Source: an uncultured Gemmatimonadota bacterium
GTDB taxonomy: Bacteria > Gemmatimonadota > Gemmatimonadetes > Gemmatimonadales > Gemmatimonadaceae
Assembly (NCBI GenBank): GCA_946479015.1
Contig: CAMLEQ010000013.1
Coordinates: forward strand, 1-24,645
Direction of reading: 5' to 3'
Length of the DNA: 24,645 bases
In this document: positions 7,393 to 15,144 of the stretch, piece after piece
Position numbering within the stretch: the stretch's first letter is position 1
Layout: the number at the start of each line of letters is the position of its first letter
Position numbers and translations under genes: made by a program
The notes under the pieces: model-generated
Databases searched by the model: none
The model's input: only the letters and a program-made list of their open reading frames with translations
What the model was told of the DNA's origin: nothing

Positions 7393-8651
7393 GCGCGCCC
7401 GCCCCCATCACGCGGCGCGAGCGGCTCGCGCCCGGCGCCCCGCCCCCGGCGGGGACGATCCCGCTCACCGTCCCCGAGCTGCGCGGGAACGAGTGGGCGT
7501 ACGTGAAGGAGTGCCTCGACACCAACTGGGTGTCGAGCGTCGGCTCGTACGTGGACCGCTTCGAGCGCGTGGTGGCGGATGCGGTGGGGGCGCGGCACGG
7601 CGTGGCGACGGTGAACGGGACGGCGGCGCTGCACGTGGCGCTGATGGTCGCGGGGGTGGCGCCGGGGGACGAGGTGATCACCTCGACGCTCACGTTCATC
7701 GCCCCGGCGAACGCGATCCGCTACGTGGGGGCGTGGCCGGTGTTCGTGGATGCGGAGCCCGACCACTGGCAGATGGACGTGGCGCGGCTCGCGCACTTCC
7801 TGGAGCGCGGGTGCCGGCGCGTGGATGGCGCGCTGCGGAACGTGGCGACGGGGCGGCGGGTGCGCGCGATCCTCCCCGTGCACGCGCTCGGGCACCCGGT
7901 GGACATGGACCCGCTGATGGAGCTGGCGCGCCGGCACGAGCTGGTGGTGATCGAGGACGCGAGCGAGAGCCTGGGGGCGCTGTACCGCGGGCGGAGCGTG
8001 GGGCGCGAGGGGGCGTGCGCGGTGCTCTCCTTCAACGGGAACAAGCTCGTCACCACCGGCGCGGGGGGGATGCTCGTGACGGACGACGACCTGTTCGCGC
8101 GTCGCGCGCGCCACCTCACCACGCAGGCGAAGAGCGACGCGCTCGAGTACATCCACGACGAGATCGGCTGGAACTACCGGCTGTCGAACGTGCTGGCGGC
8201 GATGGGCGTGGCGCAGATGGAGCACGTGCGCGAGTTCGTCGACGCGAAGCGGCGCATCGCCGAGCGGTATCGGGATGGGCTGGCCGGCGTGCCGGGGATC
8301 GCGCCGATGCGCGAGGCGCAGTGGGCGCGGAGCGCGTTCTGGATGTACACCGTGCTCGTGGACGAGCGCGCGTACGGGATGGACTCGCGCGCGCTCCTGC
8401 GCGCGCTCGCGGAGCGGCGGGTGCAGTGCCGTCCGCTCTGGCAGCCGCTGCACCTGTCGCCGGCGCAGCGCGGGGCGTACCACGAGGGGTGCCCGGTGGC
8501 GGAGCGGCTGAACCGCGACGGGTTGAGCCTCCCGTGCTCGGTGGGGCTCGGGGCCGAGGATCAGGATTGGGTCATCGCACAGATCGCGGCGCTGGCCGCG
8601 CCGCGGGAGCAGATCGCGGCGTCGACCGCGCCGCGGGAGGGTGGCGCATGA
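7389..8651 (+). CDS. LegC-type PLP-dependent sugar aminotransferase
   Basis: The 420-residue protein belongs to the DegT/DnrJ/EryC1 family and closely resembles the LegC subgroup, which aminates C4 of a UDP-4-keto-sugar in legionaminic or bacillosamine routes. The IPLTVPELRGNEW start, CLDTNWVSSVG and FNGNKLVTTGAGGM segments are subgroup hallmarks. The PLP lysine is K219 and the ring-nitrogen Asp is D190. No ATG or GTG lies near the homologous N-terminus. The best start is TTG at 7389, which makes a TTGA overlap with the previous stop and has GGGAG upstream. The last residues contain two copies of a short Ala-Ala/Ser-Pro-Arg-Glu pattern. It ends with an ATGA overlap into the next gene. With the synthase and cytidylyltransferase it supports a legionaminate-like pathway. 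Confidence 0.87.
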   Translation: MSAPAPITRRERLAPGAPPPAGTIPLTVPELRGNEWAYVKECLDTNWVSSVGSYVDRFERVVADAVGARHGVATVNGTAALHVALMVAGVAPGDEVITSTLTFIAPANAIRYVGAWPVFVDAEPDHWQMDVARLAHFLERGCRRVDGALRNVATGRRVRAILPVHALGHPVDMDPLMELARRHELVVIEDASESLGALYRGRSVGREGACAVLSFNGNKLVTTGAGGMLVTDDDLFARRARHLTTQAKSDALEYIHDEIGWNYRLSNVLAAMGVAQMEHVREFVDAKRRIAERYRDGLAGVPGIAPMREAQWARSAFWMYTVLVDERAYGMDSRALLRALAERRVQCRPLWQPLHLSPAQRGAYHEGCPVAERLNRDGLSLPCSVGLGAEDQDWVIAQIAALAAPREQIAASTAPREGGA

Positions 8652-10789
8652 CGGCGACGACGATGGCGCCGCCGTGGGATCGCGGCACGCTCGAGCGCGC
8701 GCTGCGCGCCGTCGGGATCGGCGACGGCGACGTGGTGTTCGTGCACGCGTGGCTCGAGGCGCTGGGGATCCCCGCCGGGTGCCGCAGCTCCGAGGATGCG
8801 TGGGCGATGGTGGTGGACGCGCTGCGCGAGGTGACCGGCGCGACGGGGACGATCGTGGTTCCCACGTACACGTTCTCGTTCTGCCGCGGCGAGCCGTTCG
8901 ACGTGGAGCACACCCCCACGTGCGGCGGGCCGTGGAGCCCGAGCGCGGGATTCCTCGAGTGGTTCCGCCAGCTCCCCGGCGTGGCGCGCTCGCGCGATCC
9001 CATCCACTCGGTGGCCGCGCTCGGCGCGCGCGCGGAGGAGCTGGTGCGCGACATCCCGGAGACGTGCTTCGGGGAGGGGAGCGTCTTCCACCGGCTGCGG
9101 GCGATGGGGGGGAAGATCGCGATGCTCGGGCTGCCGCTCGAGGAGGCGACCTTCCGGCATCACAGCGAGGAGATGGCGGGGGTGCCGTTCCGCTACCGGA
9201 AGCTGTTCACCGGGCGCATCCGCGAGGATGGTGAGGAGCGGAAGAGCGGGTGGGTGTACCTCGTGCGCATCCTCGCGAAGGAGGGCGCGCCCGACGGCTC
9301 GCGGCTGGAGGCGATGGCCCGGCGCGAGGGGGTGTGCCGCTCCGCGCACGTCGGCCCGGCGGAGCTGCTCGGGGTGGACGCGCGGGCGTACCATGCGCTG
9401 ACGCTGCGCGCGATCGCGCTCGACCCGTGGGTGACGGCGCGCGGGCCGGCGGGGGATCCGGTGGTGATGGAGGAGGCGCGCGTGGGCAAGCGGCGCTTCC
9501 GGGTGACGCTCCCCGAGCGCGCGACGATGATGGAGATGATCCACGGGCTGTGGACGCTCCCGCGCGACATCGTCTCCGACGGCTACGACGCGGCGCTGCA
9601 CGCGCTCGCCGGGCAGCTCCCGATGACCGTCCACGAGTACCCGAGCGGCGAGGGGGCGTGGAGCTGGATCGTCCCCGAGAAGTGGACGTGCCACGAGGGG
9701 CGGCTGGAGACGATGGATGGGCGGCGCCTCTTCTCGTACGCGGAGCACCCGCTGCACGTGATGAGCTACTCCCTCCCGTTCGAGGGGGAGGTGACGCGCG
9801 AGGAGCTGCTCGCGCACCTGCACGTGCACCCGCTGAGCGACGATGCCGTGCCGTTCGCGTTCCGCTACTACGAGCGCGACTGGGGGCTCTGCTGCTCGCG
9901 CCGGCAGCGCGACGCGCTGGTGGACGATCGATACCGCGTCGTGATCCGGACGAGCTTCAGCTACGGCACGTTGAAGGTGGGGGAGGTGGTGGCCACCGGC
10001 GCGAGCGACGAGACGTTCGTGCTGTGCGCGCACCTCTGCCACCCGCACATGGTGAACGACGACCTGAGCGGGGTGGTGGTGGGGATGGACGTGATGCGCG
10101 CGCTCCGCGCGCGGCGCGCCCTGCGCTACACGTACCGGCTGCTGATCGTCCCCGAGACCATCGGATCGCTGGCGTGGCTGAGCCACAACGAGCGGCTCAT
10201 CCCGCGCATGGCCGGGGGGATCTTCCTCGAGATGCTCGGGCTCGACCAGCCGCTCGCGCTTCAACTTTCGTACGCCGGGCGCACGCGCATCGACCGCGAG
10301 TGCGCGCGCGTGCTCGAGGAGCGCAACCCGGCGAACTGGACGGCGGGGTTCCGCGAGGTGGTGGGGAACGACGAGCGGCAGTTCAACGCGCCGGGGGTGC
10401 GCGTCCCCATGCTCTCGCTCTCGCGCGTGACGCGCGGCGCGCCGCCGAACGCGTACTACCCGCAGTATCACTCCAGCCTGGACACGCCGGCGATCACGCA
10501 CCAGAACCGGCTGGAGGATGCGCGCGACACGGTGCTGGCGATGGTCGAAGCGCTGGAGCGGAGCGTGGTGCCGGTGCCGCGCTTCCGCGGGGAGGTGTTC
10601 TGCTCGCGCTACGGGATCCACATCGACCCGTACGAGAACCCCGACGGGAATCGCGCGCTGTTCGACATCATGTACCTCATCGACGGCACGCGCAGCGTGG
10701 AGGACATCGCGCGCGAGTGCGAGATCGCGCCGGAGGCGGTGATGGGGACGCTGCACGAGCTGCGCCGGCACGGGCTGGTGGCGCTGTGA
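8648..10789 (+). CDS. AAC(3)-type acetyltransferase fused to DUF4910 aminopeptidase-like domain
   Basis: This 713-residue protein joins two families. Residues about 10-265 match the AAC(3) (antibiotic_NAT) fold: GTIVVPTYTFSF, RSRDPIHSVAALG with the catalytic-type His, and TFRHHSEE. Members outside resistance loci acetylate amino sugars in polysaccharide clusters. From about 285 the protein resembles the DUF4910/DUF2172 M28-like aminopeptidase family. Candidate zinc ligands are H462 (CAHLCHPH), D471/D472 (NDDLSG), an acidic residue in VPETIGS, and H608 (YHSSLD). The last 70-80 residues look like the winged-helix domain of this family. Both active sites look intact. It overlaps its neighbours by ATGA and GTGA. 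A sugar N-acetyltransferase role fits the N-terminal half; what the peptidase-like half acts on is unknown. Confidence 0.82.
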   Translation: MTATTMAPPWDRGTLERALRAVGIGDGDVVFVHAWLEALGIPAGCRSSEDAWAMVVDALREVTGATGTIVVPTYTFSFCRGEPFDVEHTPTCGGPWSPSAGFLEWFRQLPGVARSRDPIHSVAALGARAEELVRDIPETCFGEGSVFHRLRAMGGKIAMLGLPLEEATFRHHSEEMAGVPFRYRKLFTGRIREDGEERKSGWVYLVRILAKEGAPDGSRLEAMARREGVCRSAHVGPAELLGVDARAYHALTLRAIALDPWVTARGPAGDPVVMEEARVGKRRFRVTLPERATMMEMIHGLWTLPRDIVSDGYDAALHALAGQLPMTVHEYPSGEGAWSWIVPEKWTCHEGRLETMDGRRLFSYAEHPLHVMSYSLPFEGEVTREELLAHLHVHPLSDDAVPFAFRYYERDWGLCCSRRQRDALVDDRYRVVIRTSFSYGTLKVGEVVATGASDETFVLCAHLCHPHMVNDDLSGVVVGMDVMRALRARRALRYTYRLLIVPETIGSLAWLSHNERLIPRMAGGIFLEMLGLDQPLALQLSYAGRTRIDRECARVLEERNPANWTAGFREVVGNDERQFNAPGVRVPMLSLSRVTRGAPPNAYYPQYHSSLDTPAITHQNRLEDARDTVLAMVEALERSVVPVPRFRGEVFCSRYGIHIDPYENPDGNRALFDIMYLIDGTRSVEDIARECEIAPEAVMGTLHELRRHGLVAL

Positions 10790-12012
10790 AGAGCGGCTGG
10801 GGGGGCACGCGCACCGTGGTGATCGGCGGCGGCATCGTGGGGCTCGCCGCCGCGTGGAAGCTGCTGCTCGCCAGCCTGCGCGGAAGCGTGACGGTGCTGG
10901 AGAAGGAGGCGTACGTGGGGCGGCACCAGAGCGGGCACAACTCCGGGGTGCTGCACGCGGGGCTGTACTACGCGCCGGGGTCGCTCAAGGCGCGGCTCGC
11001 GGTGTCGGGGATCCGGCAGATGACGAAGTTCTGCCGCGAGCACCACGTGCCGCACGAGGTGTGCGGCTCGCTGGTGGTGGCGGCGGACGAGAACGAGGTG
11101 CCGCGGCTGCGCGCGCTGCTCGACCGCGGGCGGGCGAACGGGCTCACGGGGCTCGAGTGGCTCGACCCGCCGCGGATGCGGGAGATCGAGCCGCACGTGG
11201 GCGGTGTCGCGGCGGTGCTGGTGCCGGAAGAGGGGATCACCGACTACTGGCGCGCGTGCAAGGCGCTCGCGCAGGCGATCCACTCGCTGGGCGGCACGGT
11301 GGTGACGGGGGCGGAAGCGCTCGCCATCCATCGCGACCAGGGCGAGTGGGTGGTGGAGACCACGGAGGGGACGTACCGCGGGCAGTTGCTGGTGAACTGT
11401 GCCGGGCTGCACGCCGACCGCGTGGCGCGGATGGCGGGGGAGCGGCCGATGGTGCGCATCGTCCCCTTCCGCGGGGAGTACTGGCGACTGACGCGGGAGC
11501 GGCAGCAGCTCGTGCGGAATCTCATCTACCCCGTGCCCGACCCGGCCTTCCCGTTCCTGGGCGTGCACTTCACGCGGATGATTCGCGGCGGCGTGGAGGC
11601 GGGGCCGAACGCGGTGCTCGCGCTCGCGCGCGAGGGGTACCGCAAGCGCGACGTGCGGGCGCGCGACGTGGCGGACGCGCTCGGCTTCCCCGGGCTCTGG
11701 CGCTTCCTGGCGCGGCATCCGCGCGAGAGCTGGCGCGAGCTGCGGCGGAGCTTCAGCCGCGAGCTGTTCGCGCGCTCGCTGCGCCGGCTGGTGCCGGAGG
11801 TGCGCGCCGAGGACCTCGCGCCGGGGGGCGCCGGCGTGCGCGCCCAGGCGCTCCACCGCGACGGCACGCTCGTGCAGGACTTCCATTTCCTGGAGCGCCC
11901 CGGCGCGCTCCACGTACTGAACGCGCCCAGTCCGGGAGCTACGGCCTCGCTGGCGATCGCCGACGAGATCGTGCGCCGTTCCGCGGTGGTGGGTGCCCAT
12001 GCCGCCTCGTGA
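10786..12012 (+). CDS. lhgO: L-2-hydroxyglutarate oxidase family FAD enzyme (LhgO-like)
   Basis: The 408-residue protein aligns by eye along its whole length with E. coli LhgO, which oxidises L-2-hydroxyglutarate to 2-oxoglutarate and passes electrons to the quinone pool. The FAD-binding GGGIVG (14-19) is followed by HQSGHNSGVLHAG, YYAPGSLKA, PFRGEYWRL, YPVPDPAFPFLGVH and the C-terminal AGVRAQA and NAPSPGATAS segments, all diagnostic. The GTG at 10786 overlaps the preceding stop (GTGA) and places the FAD motif near the N-terminus. LhgO is normally catabolic, so its place inside a glycan operon is odd. It may recycle 2-hydroxyglutarate made by a sugar dehydrogenase, or oxidise another hydroxy-acid. 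The gene symbol marks the family, not a proven substrate. Confidence 0.87.
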   Translation: MKSGWGGTRTVVIGGGIVGLAAAWKLLLASLRGSVTVLEKEAYVGRHQSGHNSGVLHAGLYYAPGSLKARLAVSGIRQMTKFCREHHVPHEVCGSLVVAADENEVPRLRALLDRGRANGLTGLEWLDPPRMREIEPHVGGVAAVLVPEEGITDYWRACKALAQAIHSLGGTVVTGAEALAIHRDQGEWVVETTEGTYRGQLLVNCAGLHADRVARMAGERPMVRIVPFRGEYWRLTRERQQLVRNLIYPVPDPAFPFLGVHFTRMIRGGVEAGPNAVLALAREGYRKRDVRARDVADALGFPGLWRFLARHPRESWRELRRSFSRELFARSLRRLVPEVRAEDLAPGGAGVRAQALHRDGTLVQDFHFLERPGALHVLNAPSPGATASLAIADEIVRRSAVVGAHAAS

Positions 12013-13798
12013 CATGACCCCTCCCACGCACACCACCGCCTCCGCGTCCCGGCTCGCGTACCGCGCCATGCGGGAGCGTCCGCTGCTCGCCATCGGCTTC
12101 CTCGTGCTGACGCTGGGGCAGGGGACCCTCCAGGGATTGCTGGTGTGGACGCTGCGCGCGGTGCTGCTCTCGTTCGAGAAGCACGGGCAGGAGATGGCGA
12201 CGGCGGTGGCGCTGAGCGCGCTCGCCATCTTCGCGATCTGGGTGGCGCGCGCGGCGGCGGCGTTCGTGGCGGAGGTGCTGGCGGCGAAGCTGGCGCACGG
12301 GATCGAGGTGGCGACGATGTGGAAGATCCTCGCCAAGCTGCTCACGCTCTCCACGCGCTTCTTCGAGAAGAACAGCTCGGGCGACCTGGTGATGGCCACC
12401 TACTACGACGTGCAGCACATCCGGCAGATCACGCTCGCGCTGGGCGAGGTGGTGCTGCACGTGACGCGGCTGCTCGGGCTGGTGGCGGTGGCGTACATGA
12501 TGAGCCCGAAGCTCACGATCATCGGGCTCGTGTCCGTGCCGTTCGGCGCGTGGCCGGCGCTCTGGCTGGGGGAGCGGATCAAGGAGGCGGCGAGCCGCGA
12601 GCGCGGGAGCGTGAGCCGGCTGTACGACTCCTTCCTCCAGGTGGCGCAGGGGATCCGGATCATCAAGGTGAACGGCGGGGAGCGCCGCGTCCTCGACCGC
12701 GCGCGCGACACGGGGACCGTGCTCGCGCGCTACCTGGTGAACCAGGTGCGCGCGAGGGCGTTCGCGAGGTTCCTGCTCGAGAGCGTGTCGGGGGTGGGGC
12801 TGATCATCGTGCTCGTGGTCGGCGGGCGCGACGTGGCGAGCGGCGCGCTCCAGTGGCAGTCGCTGCTCAGCCTCCTCATCGCGATCATGGGGGTGTACGC
12901 CCCCACGGTGGGGATCCTCCAGGTCTACACGAACATCCAGCGCTCCATCCCGCACCTCGACCGGATCGAGCAGATCATGCGCGAGGTGCCGGACGTGCGC
13001 GACCGCCCCGACGCGCGTCCGCTCCCCGAGGCGCCGAGCACGATCGAGCTGCGGAACGTCTCCTTCCGCTACGAGGACCGGGAGGTGCTCGAGGACGTGA
13101 GCGCCACCATCCAGCGCGGGGAGACGATCGGGATCGTGGGCCCCTCCGGCGCGGGGAAGAGCACGCTGCTCGCGCTCCTGCTGCGGCTGTACGATCCCTC
13201 GAGCGGGCAGATCCTGCTCGACGGCGTGGACGTGCGCGACATCCGGCACGCCGACTACATGCGGCACTGCGCGATCGTGATGCAGGAGCCCTTCCTGTTC
13301 GTGGACACCGTGGCCAACAACATCCGCGCCGCGCGCCCGGAGGCGTCGTTGGACGAGGTGGTGGCGGCGGCGAAGGCGGCGGGGATCCACGACGAGATCA
13401 TGCAGATGGAGCGCGGCTACGACACGATGATCGGGCGCGCGGAGGATGCGCGCGGCGTGTCCACCGGGCAGAAGCAGCGCATCTGCATCGCGTCGGCGCT
13501 GCTGAAGAACGCGCCGCTGCTCTTCCTGGACGAGGCGACGAGCAACCTGGACTCGGTGTCGGAGCTGCGGCTCCAGGTGGCGATCGAGCGGCTGATGGAG
13601 GGACGCACGACGTTCGTGATCGCGCACCGGCTCTCCACGCTGCGCGCCGCGGACCGGATCATGGTGATCGACGATGGCCGGGTGGTGGGGCTCGGCCGGC
13701 ACGAGGAGCTGCTCGGCGGGTGCCGCACCTACCACAAGCTGTGGACGTACCAGATGGACGAGGCGGCCGACGTGGATGCGCTGGTGGCGGAGCTATGA
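11999..13798 (+). CDS. ABC half-transporter, MsbA/PglK-like lipid or glycan flippase
   Basis: The 599-residue protein has an N-terminal membrane domain with several hydrophobic helices (about 20-320) fused to one ATPase domain. Walker A GPSGAGKST is at 381-389, Walker B LLFLDE at 507-512, and the H-loop IAHRLS near 541. The signature motif is VSTGQ (487-491) instead of LSGGQ; Ser, Gly and Gln are kept. Such half-transporters dimerise and flip lipid-linked glycans (PglK/WlaB) or lipid A (MsbA). The glycan context favours export of the lipid-linked product of this locus. The ATG at 11999 overlaps the oxidase gene by 14 nt with GGTGGG upstream; ATG at 12014 is an alternative. Confidence 0.85.
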   Translation: MPPRDMTPPTHTTASASRLAYRAMRERPLLAIGFLVLTLGQGTLQGLLVWTLRAVLLSFEKHGQEMATAVALSALAIFAIWVARAAAAFVAEVLAAKLAHGIEVATMWKILAKLLTLSTRFFEKNSSGDLVMATYYDVQHIRQITLALGEVVLHVTRLLGLVAVAYMMSPKLTIIGLVSVPFGAWPALWLGERIKEAASRERGSVSRLYDSFLQVAQGIRIIKVNGGERRVLDRARDTGTVLARYLVNQVRARAFARFLLESVSGVGLIIVLVVGGRDVASGALQWQSLLSLLIAIMGVYAPTVGILQVYTNIQRSIPHLDRIEQIMREVPDVRDRPDARPLPEAPSTIELRNVSFRYEDREVLEDVSATIQRGETIGIVGPSGAGKSTLLALLLRLYDPSSGQILLDGVDVRDIRHADYMRHCAIVMQEPFLFVDTVANNIRAARPEASLDEVVAAAKAAGIHDEIMQMERGYDTMIGRAEDARGVSTGQKQRICIASALLKNAPLLFLDEATSNLDSVSELRLQVAIERLMEGRTTFVIAHRLSTLRAADRIMVIDDGRVVGLGRHEELLGGCRTYHKLWTYQMDEAADVDALVAEL

Positions 13799-15144
13799 CG
13801 GCGACGCGGGTGCCGGAGCGCGGCATGGACCGCGCGCGATGGGAGTGTCCGCGGGTGATGGTGGACCCGGGGACGATGGACTGCCTGAACCTCGGGGACC
13901 TGGCGATGCTCCAGGCGGCGCTGGCGCGGGTGCGCGCGGCGTGGCCCGGGGCGGAGATCGGCGTGTTCACGCGCGATCCCGCCGCGCTCGCGGCGAGCTG
14001 TCCCGGCGTGACGCCGCTCGACGACGACGCGCGGCTGGGGTGGTTCGCCGCGCGCTTCTTCCTCGGCGGGCTGCACGACCGGATGCCGCGCCACGCATCG
14101 GCGCGCCTGCAGGCGGCGCAGCGCGCGGCGCGGCACCGGTGGCCGGTGCTGGTGGAGTCGGCGATGCGCGCACGGCTGGCGCTGCGGCGCACGGGGCGCG
14201 ACCGGGTGCAGCGCGTGCTGGACGCGATCCACGACGCGGACCTGTACGTGGTGGCCGGGCAGCACGGGGTGGCGGACGAGTTCCGCCCGCGCGCGATGGC
14301 GCTGCTGGACACCATGGATGCGGTCGGGCGCGCGGGGGCGCCGGTGGTGATGCTCGGCCAGGCATTCGGCCCGCTCGCCGACGGCGGGCTGCGCGCGCGC
14401 GCCCGCGCGCTCCTCCCGCGCGCCGGCCTCGTCGCGCTGCGCGAGCCGGGGGTGTCGCTGGCGCTGGCGCGCGAGCTCGGCGTCCCCGAGGAGCGCACGA
14501 TGGTGACCGGCGACGACGCGGTGCCGCTGGCGTTCGCCGCGCGCCGCGCGGAGGCGGGGGATGCGCTGGGGGTGAGCCTGCGCGTGACGCCGGTGGCCGG
14601 GGTGACGCCCGACCTGATCGAGCGCGTGCGCGCGCCGCTGCAGGCGGTGGCGCGCGGGCTCGGCGCGAGCGTGGTGCCGCTGCCGAGCGCGCGGCACGCG
14701 GTGGCGGAGGACGTGCTCGTGATGCGCCGCCTGCTGGCCGGGATGGACGATGCGTCCGACGGCGGCGCCGCGCTCGACACGCCGGAGCGGCTGATCCGCG
14801 CGGTGGGCGGGTGCCGGGTCGTGGTGGCGGGGGCGTACCACGTGGCGGTGTTCGCGCTCGCGCAGGGGATCCCCGTGGTGGGACTCGCGCGCTCGGAGTA
14901 CTACCGGCAGAAGTTCGCGGGGCTGGGGACGCTGTTCGGCGCCGGGTGCGAGACGCTCTCCGCGGACGATCCCGCGCTCGGCCACCGGCTGCGCGCGGCG
15001 GTGGCCGGCGCGTGGACGTGCGCGGACGCGCTGCGCCCGCGGCTGCTCGCGGCGGCGGCGCGGCAGGTGGAGGCGGGGGAACGCGCGTTCGCGCGGGTGA
15101 TGGAGCTGATGCGCGAGCGCGCCCTGACGATGAGGGACCGGTGA
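13795..15144 (+). CDS. Polysaccharide pyruvyl-transferase family protein
   Basis: The 449-residue protein shows the family pattern. An N-terminal nucleotide-fold glycine motif with N32-x-G-D35 (LNLGDLAML) is followed by VVMLGQAFGPL, an ALREPGVSLALARELG segment, TGDDAVPLAF and a C-terminal CRVVVAGAYHVAVFALAQG segment, where family members usually have a conserved His. Members such as CsaB transfer pyruvate from PEP to a sugar; others act on other acceptors or work as glycosyltransferases. Its length is somewhat above the usual 350-400. It starts with an ATGA overlap after the ABC transporter. In this operon it probably adds a pyruvate ketal or an analogous group to the repeat unit. Confidence 0.7.
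   Translation: MTATRVPERGMDRARWECPRVMVDPGTMDCLNLGDLAMLQAALARVRAAWPGAEIGVFTRDPAALAASCPGVTPLDDDARLGWFAARFFLGGLHDRMPRHASARLQAAQRAARHRWPVLVESAMRARLALRRTGRDRVQRVLDAIHDADLYVVAGQHGVADEFRPRAMALLDTMDAVGRAGAPVVMLGQAFGPLADGGLRARARALLPRAGLVALREPGVSLALARELGVPEERTMVTGDDAVPLAFAARRAEAGDALGVSLRVTPVAGVTPDLIERVRAPLQAVARGLGASVVPLPSARHAVAEDVLVMRRLLAGMDDASDGGAALDTPERLIRAVGGCRVVVAGAYHVAVFALAQGIPVVGLARSEYYRQKFAGLGTLFGAGCETLSADDPALGHRLRAAVAGAWTCADALRPRLLAAAARQVEAGERAFARVMELMRERALTMRDR

Noticed and set aside
8648..9450. Aminoglycoside resistance gene
   Set aside because: The AAC(3)-type domain is fused to a DUF4910 domain and lies within a glycan operon, so a sugar acetyltransferase is the more likely role.
7251..10771. 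Long antisense open frames on the minus strand (for example 7251-8483, 8561-10771)
   Set aside because: Their Arg/His/Pro/Ala-rich translations are mirror images of high-GC codon bias opposite confidently identified genes, with no recognisable motif.
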